The notes under the pieces are model-generated. The model was not told where the DNA came from. It worked only from the letters and a program-made list of their open reading frames with translations, and did no database searches. A program made the position numbers and the translations under genes. Positions 1 through 9,099 of a DNA stretch of 64,000 nt are shown here, in pieces. The DNA is from Calliopum simillimum (lineage: Eukaryota; Arthropoda; Insecta; Diptera; Lauxaniidae): the NCBI GenBank assembly GCA_951812925.1, contig OX638370.1, positions 101,570,897-101,634,896 of the forward strand. The letters are read 5' to 3'. The number at the start of each line of letters is the position of its first letter. Position 1 is the stretch's first letter.

Positions 1-194
1 TTTTTCACTATAAAACCTGATACCTTAGCTGGAAGTACTAGTCTTTTTTGAAAATTCTTTGTGACCTTATCTACATCTGTTTGTACCTGTGACATATTCT
101 CACCAAAATACAAGGCGATGATATGAATCATTCGACCTAAATGTGCGTGTTCAGTTGTAATTCTTAAAGAAAGTTCTTTGGAGTTTTCTAAGCA
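1..194 (-). CDS. possible internal exon of an unidentified gene, cut by the window edge
   Basis: The minus strand is open for 64 codons from 194 to the window edge. It is preceded at 195-197 by a splice-acceptor-like AG with a pyrimidine-rich run upstream on the minus strand. The reading is protein-like in composition (many K, E, Q, V, with segments such as HAHLGRMIHIIALYFGEN). I recognise no family. It does not look like a transmembrane receptor, so it is probably not the missing part of the receptor gene to its right. A 64-codon open stretch can also arise by chance in DNA like this, so confidence is low. Confidence 0.25.
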
Positions 195-427
195 CTGTGG
201 AGAAAAAATTTTAAAAATCCGTCGGGACGTTTTAAAAAATCTCATTTTGAAAATTGTACTGAAATTTCCATAAAAATCGAAAAAATCGTAAAAAGTAAAA
301 CCAACAAATAAAACCCGAAATAGTAATTTTATATGTATTTTTTGATGCTGAATCCCAATCCGGCACCAAAATTGCGCTAACTTGTCAGGATTTTGAGGTA
401 TAAACTTTTTTATCATACACATTTATA
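195..427. other. gene-free stretch with one copy of the dispersed core repeat
   Basis: AT-rich, with no convincing gene. Positions about 300-405 resemble the core repeat (GATGCTGAATCC...GAATTGCTC...GAGATAT) that recurs in palindromes at 37.1, 41.1, 42.6, 44.1, 49.0 and 60.1 kb. This copy is diverged. Confidence 0.5.
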
Positions 428-620
428 CACTGAGAAAAGAGTATGTTTCCATCAAAGAAATATATTTGATTGAACATTTTAGAAAATATTTGTTAATAAT
501 TAACAAATTTTGGTAAATATTAATATGCCTTTAATTGGACCTTGAAATATTGTTGATTGGGCCAAAACTGATATCTGTTTGATGGAATGTCAAATATTTG
601 CTTTAACCTAAAAAAAAAAC

Positions 621-690
621 CTTGTCTGGGATTCGAATGCACTCCAACAGGTTATCACTCAAACATCTTATGCATTGAGCTAACTCTATC
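621..690 (-). repeat. tRNA-like segment (Pol III A and B box-like), left arm
   Basis: On the minus strand, TAGCTCAATGC matches an A-box pattern and ATTCGAATCCC matches a B box at tRNA-like spacing. The segment is the inverted counterpart of 871-946. It does not fold as a complete tRNA by eye, so it is called a tRNA-derived repeat and not a tRNA gene. The corresponding segment is also present in copy 2 (about 45279-45345). Confidence 0.45.
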
Positions 691-870
691 AACTTTAATT
701 ATAAACAAAAAGTCATACAACAAATTCAACAAGTATTGAAAAACTTCAAAAACATACTGACATTATTTTCAAAACATTATTTTCAAAAGTTACAAAAAAC
801 AATCAATACTTGTAAAATTTTTTGTTTGACTTTTTGTTTAAAATTAATTTAAAATAACAATCACTACAAA

Positions 871-946
871 CGTAGAAAGAGACAGCTCAATGTATAAGAC
901 GTTTGACTGATATCCTGGGGGTGTATGTTCGAATCCCAGACACTTT
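871..946 (+). repeat. tRNA-like segment, right arm of the inverted pair
   Basis: AGCTCAATG resembles an A box and TGTTCGAATCCC a B box, followed by a T run typical of a Pol III terminator. It mirrors 621-690. The 180 bp between them also contain inverted matches (AACAAGTATTG against CAATACTTGT, AACAAAAAGTCA against TGACTTTTTGTT), so 621-948 folds back on itself. Confidence 0.45.
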
Positions 947-1322
947 TTCTTCACTTTGATTGACTTTGTGATTCGTTATAACTTTTTTTTGCATTTCAAT
1001 TTGTATATGTAGAACCTCTTTAGTTATAATATAGTTCTGATTGTTAAGCTGCAAGATTCAGTAATTTAAATTCGGTCATTGCGTCCAGAGGTTTAAAGAT
1101 TTCAATACGCGCGGCAAAGTTCCAATTCGCTATACATGGATTCTCTTACGATTGCAATGAAGCAAGGTTACAAATGTAGCTGGTAAATATATGGTAGCAT
1201 ATAACAAAGAACAAAAAATGCCCCGGGGGTATGAGTTCAATCCCCACCCAGGCAAGATTTTTTTTTGTTTTTTTTTTTTTCAAATTTCAGAGAAGAGTTT
1301 TATTTTTAATTTATAACAAATA

Positions 1323-2626
1323 AAGGGTGTTTTTTTTAGAGGTTTGTTTTTCAAATAGAGATAAAACTGGCATTTTGTGGTCAAATCTGGCAACTCTAAT
1401 GTCATTTATGTTCAGTTTAGTTTGCCATTTCATCATGAACAGGTTGACAAAAGAACAACGCTTGCAAATCGTGCAAATTTATTTCGAAAATAATGGTTCA
1501 GTTCGCGAAGTTTACCGCAAGCTCCGTCCATTTTATGGTCGACATAATCGTCCATCAGAGCAATTAATTCGGTTAACCATGGATCGTTTTCGCACTACGT
1601 TTACTCTATGTGATAATACGCATCCGCAGAGACGTCGAACAGTGCGCACCGAAGAAACAATTGCCGCTGTAGAGCAAAATGTTGAAGAGGACCCGAATGA
1701 ATCGATTCGCCACCGTGCACAGCAATTGGGGCTTTGTCCATCAACTTTATGGAAGATTTTGCGCAAAGATCTTGGCTTGCGACCTTACAAGATCCAGCTT
1801 GTGCAAGAATTAAAGCCGCGAGACCATGCAATGCGTCGTGATTTTGGTGTATGGGCCAAAAATGAGATTGATCTCGATGCTGATTTTCATCGCAAAATTT
1901 TGTTCAGTGATGAGGCTCATTTTTGGTTGAATGGCTACGTCAACAAGCAAAATTGCCGCATTTGGAGTGAAGAGAATCCACATGAGACCCTTGAGACGCC
2001 ATTACATCCACAAAAACTGACTGTTTGGTGTGCTCTATGGGCTGGTGGAGTCATTGGGCCATACTTCTTCCGAAATAATGCTGGAGAGTCAGTTACCGTT
2101 AATGTAGACCGGTATAGAGCCATGATAACCGACTATTTTGTTCCCGAATTGGATGGCATGAATGTGGATGAGTTGTGGTTCCAACAAGACGGCGCTACAT
2201 GCCACACAGCGCACGTCACAATCGATTTATTGAAGGAAACATTCGATGAGCGCATAATTTCGCGGAATGGACCTGTCAATTGGCCACCAAGATCGTGTGA
2301 TTTGACACCATTGGATTATTTTCTTTGGGGATATGTGAAGTCGCTCGTCTACGCCAACAAACCAGAAACGTTAGGGGACTTTGAAGCCAACATTCGTGGC
2401 GTTATTGCCGACATACGGCCCCATATGCTCGAAAAAGTGGTTGAAAATTGGACCTGTAGAATTGGCTTTATTCGAGCCAGCCGCGGCGGTCACATGCCCG
2501 AAATCATATTTAAACATTAATGGCATAAAATTATCCTTCCAATAAAGCCAAATTGATGGACATTAAAACGATTTTCTTGTGTTTTATTTCCATTCGAAGT
2601 TCTATACCTCTAAAAAAAACACCCTT
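1323..2626 (+). mobile_element. apparently intact DD41D (rosa-like) mariner-type transposon
   Basis: The element is 1304 bp with perfect 21-bp terminal inverted repeats beginning AAGGGTGTTTTTTTTAGAGG. It is flanked by TA at 1321-1322 and 2627-2628. The related element at 45.5 kb has a single TA at the matching point, so the target duplication is directly visible. It holds one uninterrupted transposase gene. Perfect ends and an open frame suggest a young, possibly active copy (inference). Confidence 0.9.
1435..2520 (+). CDS. mariner-type transposase, DD41D
   Basis: The product is a 361-residue transposase that cuts and pastes its own element in the nucleus. The frame is open further upstream, but the first ATG is at 1435, which gives the N-terminus MNRLTKEQRLQIVQIYF, an expected helix-turn-helix start of the type seen in DUF4817-like proteins. 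A second helical DNA-binding region follows (about residues 80-115, RAQQLGLCPSTLWKIL). The DDE/D catalytic core shows D159 in FSDEAHF, D252 in FQQDGATCH and D294 in DLTPLDYF, with 41 residues between the last two. That spacing is characteristic of the rosa group first described in a Ceratitis fruit fly. No frameshift or stop is seen. The 3' end is close to the right terminal repeat, as usual in compact mariners. Confidence 0.9.
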   Translation: MNRLTKEQRLQIVQIYFENNGSVREVYRKLRPFYGRHNRPSEQLIRLTMDRFRTTFTLCDNTHPQRRRTVRTEETIAAVEQNVEEDPNESIRHRAQQLGLCPSTLWKILRKDLGLRPYKIQLVQELKPRDHAMRRDFGVWAKNEIDLDADFHRKILFSDEAHFWLNGYVNKQNCRIWSEENPHETLETPLHPQKLTVWCALWAGGVIGPYFFRNNAGESVTVNVDRYRAMITDYFVPELDGMNVDELWFQQDGATCHTAHVTIDLLKETFDERIISRNGPVNWPPRSCDLTPLDYFLWGYVKSLVYANKPETLGDFEANIRGVIADIRPHMLEKVVENWTCRIGFIRASRGGHMPEIIFKH

Positions 2627-2912
2627 TATTATATTTTATGATGTCGCCGTGATCCTAGCAAATATTGTCATATTAGTTCCTAATTAATAAAAAGATTAAT
2701 AATAATAAACGTCTAAATTCAAAATAATAAATGTCTTTATATTCAAACATATATTTGGTAATTATTAACAAATATACAATTGAATTAATAAAATTGCTCA
2801 AATATGCCACTCATTAAATGATATCAAATATTCGATTCGCCTATATCAAATATATTATTTGTTGATTATTACCAAATTTTTATGTATATAATCATACTGT
2901 TTTCTCGGTGTA

Positions 2913-3224
2913 GTTATGTTATCAAACTTTTTTGTCATTAATTTCAAGACACAAAGAAAAGCCTTATCATACATAAATATGTTAAAAACGAATTTTAAGC
3001 AACAAATACAGCTGTTTATGTAGTTCGCTTGCTTAACTTAAATAAAAAATTGTTTTTTTCCAAAGTAAGTATTTCTGCAAAATTAGATACATTTTTCTTG
3101 AAGTATTTTTTTTTTTTAGAAAATATTACAAAAAACTAAAAAAACAATTCCAGACAAACCAAACGCAATGAAAATACGAAAAAACAGAAATGATAGCAAT
3201 TAAATATATAAATTCCATATATAC
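2913..3224. other. intronic or intergenic AT-rich stretch
   Basis: Homopolymer-rich sequence downstream of the third receptor exon. I see no TM4-coding exon here. Confidence 0.5.
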
Positions 3225-3351
3225 CTTATCGCAACATAACGCCAAATCGCTAATGTCACAGTCAGTCCAATAGATATCGTATGTAATATTTGTGAAAAAT
3301 GCATATGGAAGAGTATATAAATAGCCCAAGCGTAACTGAAATCCTTTTCAC
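3225..3351 (-). CDS. neuropeptide GPCR (myosuppressin-receptor-like), exon 3, TM3
   Basis: This 127-bp exon joins exon 2 in frame: exon 2 ends in one base of a glycine codon, and this exon supplies the other two after an acceptor AG at 3352-3353. The donor GT is at 3223-3224. It encodes the first extracellular loop end and TM3, including HTISIGLTVTLAIWRYVAI. The WRY in place of the common DRY at the end of TM3 is typical of insect myosuppressin and related FMRFamide-type receptors. The last two bases (AG) leave a split codon for a following exon that I cannot find, so TM4-TM7 and the tail lie beyond the window or in sequence I cannot recognise. Confidence 0.85.
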
Positions 3352-3455
3352 CTGCATTTTAAAAAAAAAACAAGAACAAGAAAAAAGTATTAAAATAAAA
3401 ATAATTTACTTATTAAACAACAATTTCTTTTACTAACTTGGTACATCACCCTTAC

Positions 3456-3627
3456 CCGGTTTCATGTATATGTAATTATATGTTGCAAATGGTATATACT
3501 CGATCATCACAAACATATCAGCGACAGCCAGCCATTTAAGAATTTTATTAATAGGCGCTTTGGCCATGTCCTTTTTGGTCAGCACAATTATATTCAGTAT
3601 GTTGGCAATAGTGCCGAATATGCAAAT
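3456..3627 (-). CDS. neuropeptide GPCR (myosuppressin-receptor-like), exon 2, TM1-TM2
   Basis: This 172-bp exon has a good acceptor (TTTGCAG, just right of 3627) and donor (GTAAGG, left of 3456). It starts in phase 0, matching exon 1. It encodes the rest of TM1 (ICIFGTIANILNIIVL, with the conserved asparagine in GTIANILN), the first intracellular loop and TM2 (LAVAD followed by MFVMIEYIPF, with the conserved aspartate). The GTIAN and LAVAD context is that of class A receptors of the myosuppressin group. The orphan Drosophila receptors CG13229 and CG33639 are alternative orthologues; I cannot decide between them from the sequence alone. Confidence 0.9.
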
Positions 3628-4830
3628 CTGCAAAGGAGAAAGAGAGAAAACGAAAATATTTGATTAATGTCGAAATAATGATTGGAAAAAAAAAAAATTA
3701 CCATGATGCGATAGATAACACAAGAAGCAGTTTTTAATTTTTTATTTTGTCAAATTGTGAATAAATTTCCTATGGTTGCAGTTTGATTGATATGGGTTAC
3801 GAAAAAAAAATTTAGTTCGTACAACATTCTAATTTAAACTAAAAATATTAAAAAATTGGATAGTTTTGTTTGATAGTTTCTTGTGGGCTATTGATTATAA
3901 AAGTTAAGCTGTTTTTTCATAAGAAAAAATTAATAAAAATAAAACTTACGCTTATTTGAAAAGTGACATAACTCAAAATAATCATTATCCTAATCAGAAG
4001 ACTTTATGATCACAAGTCTGAGCTTTATGTAAAGCATTAGGGATAGCATAAGTGGGCCAAAACAGTTCATTTCCGCCAATTGCGTTCATTTGTGATGACT
4101 TTATTTTCTCAGCAAATCTTTCCCGATTCCTGAATATCATTCGCTAATCGCTAATGCACTTTTAAATGTTCTAAAAAATTCAAAAAATTTTGTATTATGT
4201 CACTATTACAGTACAAGTTTTACTTCACGAATATCTTTCGAAAAGAGAGAGGAAAAAAAAAATATGGTCGGCAAATCTCTTTGAAGACTTTTTTTAGAAC
4301 ATACATTGCAAAAATTTGTATTTTTTCCAACGCAAGTTTTGGTTGGTATTAAACCTTAAAATTTAGATCTGGAGATATGAAAGGAAGCGCTGAAATTCGT
4401 AGCAAAAATTATGTTACTGGACAAAGGTATTGCTGGAACTATTAAATATTCCGCTCTTGAGAAGGAGCTGAACACCAACAGGTACCTTACCATCACAATC
4501 AGTGATTACTGCGTACCCAAATATAACTATCTGCACAACTTCTTAATAAACTTGCCCAGGAAAAATGCCTGGGAAAAGGAACGACCTTAATGCATTGGTG
4601 ATTACCATCTATTGTGCACAGGCGGCTTAAAACGAATGAGAGAATTGTCAATGGTGTATATGGAGTATGAGCCAAGAAAATTCAATGTTTCAGGCGGCTC
4701 GAACTTTGCCTGAGGGAGTATGAAAGAAGGCTGCCCAGTGAAACATATATCTAAGTATATTCTATCAGACAACAAAGCGAGGTACAGTGGATGAGTTTGT
4801 ATGGAACAGCGATTATAAAAAGTAATAATA

Positions 4831-5745
4831 GGGTAACGTCCCAAGTGACGTCACAAATCTTATGTCTATCTGCATTGGTAAATTCACCTAAATTAAATAT
4901 TTACCAGCGGCTTCAAGTATACGCACCTCAGTAAAATACTCACCTCAAGTGAAATATTCACCTCAAGTGAAATATTCACCTCAAGTGAAATATTCACCTC
5001 AAGTGAAATATTCACCGTAAGTAAAATATTCACCTCAATTTAAATATTCACCTCAAATAAATATATTCACCTCAACCAAACGACTATAAAAGACCAAACG
5101 AAAAGGCCGAAGGCAGGCAGTCACAGCCGAGCGTTCGATGCGACAACATCAATATTTTATTGATGTTTAAAACGTTGAAAGCTTAAAGGTAAAGTGCAGA
5201 AAACCTCGTATTGCTTAGGTATCACTAGGGTAGTTTGTCTTGTAAACTGGGAAGATTTTTCATACCTTTTGAAGGCTCCTGGACACCATCTGGTGAACAG
5301 TGTAATAGTCTGTGCGTGGAATACCTTTTCATGGTATTCATCAAGCGTGCAGGATAGTATAATAATTTTATAACTTTACCGACACAGGCAATCAGCACGA
5401 CGTAATCTCCATAACGACACGCAAGCAGCTATCAACTAAAACGGAAAAAGGAATATAACATCGGATAATTTGATGCAAGACCCCGATATATCCCGGCAGA
5501 GATTATCATTTACAGAATATCTGAAATACTGAAGAAATTATAAACAAACCCGTACGACAATTAAGCACACATTTTTCTTGTAAACTATTATTAAGTATTA
5601 TTAAAAGAAACAATTTATCTGCTGAAGGAATTCCAGCAAATAAATAAATAAATATTTTTGTAAACTGAAAGTTTTGGATTGTCTTTTAGTCTGACCCTGG
5701 ACACAGCTGCAGCGTACCTCAGCCCTAGACCAAAACAATCGTTAC
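4831..5745 (+). mobile_element. probable solo LTR of an LTR retrotransposon
   Basis: The segment has the layout of an LTR. An upstream region contains a perfect CRE-type site TGACGTCA (4846-4853) and a tandem array of about eight 18-bp units (about 4925-5078, CACCTCAAGTGAAATATT). It is followed by a TATA box (CTATAAAAG near 5085), a likely start region GGCAGTCACAGCC about 30 bp on, and AATAAATAAATAAATA near 5640. The ends carry GTAACG and CGTTAC, and AATA lies on both sides. The usual TG...CA ends are not evident, no internal region or second LTR is present, and the exact borders are uncertain. Confidence 0.45.
4925..5078. repeat. 18-bp tandem repeat array
   Basis: About eight units of CACCTCAAGTGAAATATT. 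The central four are identical and the outer ones diverged. It lies just upstream of the TATA box of the probable LTR, so it may act as a repeated enhancer (inference). Confidence 0.85.
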
Positions 5746-6633
5746 AATATGAAAATAAGGAAACAATCAATCTTATCTTTGTAAATATTTGACACAGGAG
5801 GATGAGATTTGGTACAAATATGAACAGTACTTAAATGAATAGTTTCCACCCGAAATTTGTCGTATCTCTGGAAATATTTGACTCAGGTGTGGAAATTTGC
5901 TAAATAAGTTACTGGGAAAAAAATTTTCAATAAATAATGGGCTGGGTCAAGTCCCCTCATTCAGTATTTTATGCTTGATAATAACACCAAAAGGAAAGGG
6001 AGCAAGGTATTTTACATTTTTAATTTTTGCGATAGGCCTAATGGTTATTAACTAACGCTGATTTCAAAAATGTTGGAAATTGTTAGCTATCTCTCATAAT
6101 TTTCAAGTTTTGAGAAAAAACGAAAATCAACTTTATAAAAATGAGATTTTTTTTGTATGTGCATTTGCTCCTTATGAACTCGTAAGCTATCAGAGCGATT
6201 TTAACGAAATTTTTACATTGGTTTAGTTTAAAAAATGATGGCATTGGCTAAAAAAGTCGGCGGTGCCATGCTCCCCAAAAATTAACTAGACATATCTCTG
6301 AAACACTATGACGCCGATAGATGAGGTTTGATTAGTATGTAAAAGTCATCGAAGCAACAGCACTGGAAAAGTGGGCGCTGTAAAGCCCTCCTAAAAGCTA
6401 ATTCATCATATCTCTGAAACTGCTTGACGCTGATTAATAAAATTTGATAAATGCGCAAAGGGCATCGGGGGAATAGTATTCAATAGAAAAGTGGGCGGTG
6501 TCACGCCCCATAAAAATAAAATACGTCATATTTCTGACGTCATATTTGACGCTAATTATAAGATTTGATACAATGCTTTACCATGAGCTAGTTCCAATGG
6601 AGATTACCCTCTCTTAACAGAAAAGTTCAATAA
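5746..6633. repeat. degenerate units of about 115-120 bp
   Basis: Three imperfect units between about 6270 and 6570 each contain CATATCTCTGAAAC, a GACGC(C/T)GAT block, a TTTGAT block and GTGGGCGGTGTCACGCCCC-like sequence. Similar single units occur at about 52445-52570 and 53745-53950. No coding potential is seen. Confidence 0.55.
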
Positions 6634-6863
6634 GAAGTTATAGCGAATCTAAAACCTTAGTACAAAATATGAAAAACAAGATGTTTCAAGAACAAAACTT
6701 GCCCCCTAAAACTATGCAAGATTTTTTTTTTATTTGTTTGCATACTATTTGAAATGTCAAAGGTTAAAAAAAAATATTGCATAACCTTAGGGGGCGATTT
6801 TCGTTTTTGAAACATCCTGTTTTTCATATTTTGTACTGAGGTTTTAGATTCGCTATAACTTCT
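6634..6863. repeat. foldback repeat of about 230 bp
   Basis: Arms of about 85 bp (from GAAGTTATAGCGAATCTAAA to CCCCCTAA..TATGCA) are repeated in inverted orientation around a loop of about 60 bp near 6720-6775. Arm identity is roughly 85-90 percent by eye. Confidence 0.75.
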
Positions 6864-8235
6864 TCAATTTCAACAATTTGAGGAATCTTCATAGAGTTGA
6901 ATTTTATGATTTTTTGTGGGCTTCAATTCTATCAGGTGTCGTTTGCACCTAAGGGTGGTAGAAACGGAGATAATGAGTACAACTAGTCGAAAAAAAAATC
7001 TGAGATAAATGACTTTTATGAATGAAATAAAGTCCTTGTTGAGACATGGACATCAAATGAAGTATTATTTGCATTATCAAAATAGACGTTATAGGTTGCG
7101 GTGACATTTGGCGACTCTACCGTAACCATTTTCTATTTCTAGTTCATAACTTAAATGTTAAATTTTACCAAAAAAAAAAAAGTTATTCATTTCTTTTTCA
7201 ATATTTACTGAAAGCCATGATTCATTTCCTTTAAATTTCCAACACTTTGAAGAATCTTCAATTGACAACATTTCCGCCTGACATTAAATTTTAGGCAAAT
7301 TATTTTTTGTATCACCAGCAGCTGTCTAATTGTTATGACAAACATTTTTAATAAAATTGAATGTTTCACATAAGGACCAAATTTCAAGGATAAAACAAAA
7401 TATAAAATACTAATTAAAACTTAAGGCTGTGCAAACCAGAGAAGAAGAAGAAAAAAAAAAAAAAAAAACCCACGGGACCAATACAACAAAACTTTACAAG
7501 AGAAATAATTACCCTTTTTTGTATTGTTGAAAAAGAAATTAATTGTTTTGCGGAATCGTTTGAGCAAAAAATGACACTTTGACAATAAAGTAGAGAAAGA
7601 GAAAAAGAGAGAAAAAAAGGAACAACCAAAAAGAAAAAGTGGCACAAAATGAACTTTGACATGGACTTTGTTTAACGGCACTTTTAATATTCTAAGAATC
7701 TACAATGTCACCACTTCACTAATTTGGTCCTTTTTATGTTCCTTACTCATTCTGAATATTAATGTTTAAAAGTGGGTGGGTGAATTGTTGCAATATTTTG
7801 TTTTAGAATAAACAAAATAAAAAAAAACCATTTAGAAAAAAATCATTAATAATTATAATTATTATAATTAGTAAGAAAGGGAACTATGCAGAAGAAAAAC
7901 TATTGAAATTGATTAATGTCGAATAGACCAGTCACATTGGATACTGGCTAAATACATACGTGAGTCTTGCACTAATTCCAAAGTTCATGAAACCAATGTA
8001 TAAGTAGCAATCGATAAAAAATTTCAGACTGAATAACATATCAAAATGGGTGCTCAAAAGTTTTCCGAGAAATTATATAAATTGGGGTTTTTTCCCCGTG
8101 AAGGCAAAAAATTTTGATGTTTCCGACTTTAGTAATATTTTATTACTTTATACCTATGTATGTCTCCGATTCAGATACGAAATATTTTTCCAATATAAAG
8201 ACTGCTTAACGAGACAGAGAGACTTAAAAATTTGA
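6864..8235. other. gene-free stretch
   Basis: AT-rich, with an AG-rich tract (7438-7470 and 7585-7640) and short TAATTATAA repeats near 7850. No convincing gene. Confidence 0.5.
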
Positions 8236-9001
8236 CTAAACGGTAGGTATGCGTTTGTTCGATTCAAATTTTTGGAATCCTCTAGCTAAACAGACATTAT
8301 ACTGTGCACGCACTAAGTTTATGGCCTTTGCGGCAATACCTCTTCGTTGCACTGACGCCCAGATTTTTTCTCGGGAGACACTGTCGAAGCCAGTGCTATA
8401 GTCAACGAAGACAAGTTGAAGTGCAGCACGCCACTCGCATGATTGTTCGACAATTATTCTGAGCGTGTTGATTTGATCCACGCATGATCTGTTTCGCCGG
8501 AATCCTGCTTGCTGCTTTTGAATGGCCGAATCAAGTTATTCGCTTACCCTGCTCAGAAGCACTTTCGTCAGTACTTTTGATGGTACTGAGAGCAAGGTGA
8601 TGCCTCTATAGTTTCGGCACTCGCTTAGGTCACCTTTTTTCGGCAATTTGACTAACATGCCATGTAGCCAATCTTCTGGCAAACGCTCTTCACTCCAGAT
8701 TTTGGTGAGCAGAGGATGGAGAATTTTAGCTGATGTTATGGGGCATGCCTTTAGCAGTTCAGCTGTTATTTGATCTATACCGGCGGCCTTGTTGTTTTTC
8801 ATGCTTTGGATTGCTTTCACTATTTCATCAATTGTAGGTGGCGGTGTTTGTATTCGACTACTACTGCGAGTCACTGCGGCAGTTGTAGTTGGTGATTCTG
8901 GTTGCAGGGATGTGGTAGACATGGGATTTAGTATATCACAAAAATACTCTTTCCATCTGTTTAGTTGGTCGTCCGCAGATGTTAAGAGATTTCTAATTTG
9001 A
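8236..9001 (-). pseudogene. non-LTR retrotransposon reverse transcriptase fragment
   Basis: The minus strand encodes the N-terminal half of a LINE reverse transcriptase, starting near 9001. In order it shows NNKAAGIDQITAELLK, LPKKGDLSECRNYRGITLL, AGFRRNRSCVDQINTLRI and the motif A region LVFVDYSTGFDSVSREKIW. One in-frame stop (8536-8538) interrupts it, and the frame degenerates after motif A, before the YxDD motif. The endonuclease domain is absent. The style of motifs fits the RTE/BovB-like or CR1-like LINEs, but I cannot place the clade. It may belong to the same family as the fragments at 17.2 and 30.7-32.0 kb, which cover the later part of the protein. Confidence 0.85.
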
Positions 9002-9099
9002 TTGGGTTAGAATAATTTGAAAAATTCGTAAAAGTAAATATGCTTAGATAAATAGATGTACCTATGTATGTATATTGGCTACGAATATGTTTCAAAAAT

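Larger units (their letters stand above)
428..2910. mobile_element. TA-flanked non-autonomous DNA transposon, copy 1, interrupted by a mariner
   Basis: The ends are inverted repeats: CACTGAGAAAAGAGTATG at the left, and a match to the reverse complement of CATACTGTTTTCTCGGTG at the right. TA lies on both sides (426-427, 2911-2912). A second copy at 45036-45829 shares the same ends and interior, which fixes the boundaries. Without the inserted mariner (1323-2626) and the duplicated TA the element is about 1.18 kb. It has no transposase of its own; the TA target and ends suggest mobilisation by a Tc1/mariner-type enzyme (inference). The interior holds an inverted pair of tRNA-like segments (621-690 minus, 871-946 plus). 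Copy 2 lacks roughly 745-1215 of this copy. Confidence 0.75.

Noticed and set aside
3126..3329. 67-codon minus-strand frame overlapping receptor exon 3
   Set aside because: It is in the wrong frame relative to exon 2. The frame that joins exon 2 encodes TM3 and is preferred.
4925..5078. CRISPR-like array
   Set aside because: Repeats of 18 bp without unique spacers, in eukaryotic DNA; a minisatellite.
7414..7681. Phe-rich open frames on the minus strand
   Set aside because: They are translations of A- and AG-runs; low complexity only.
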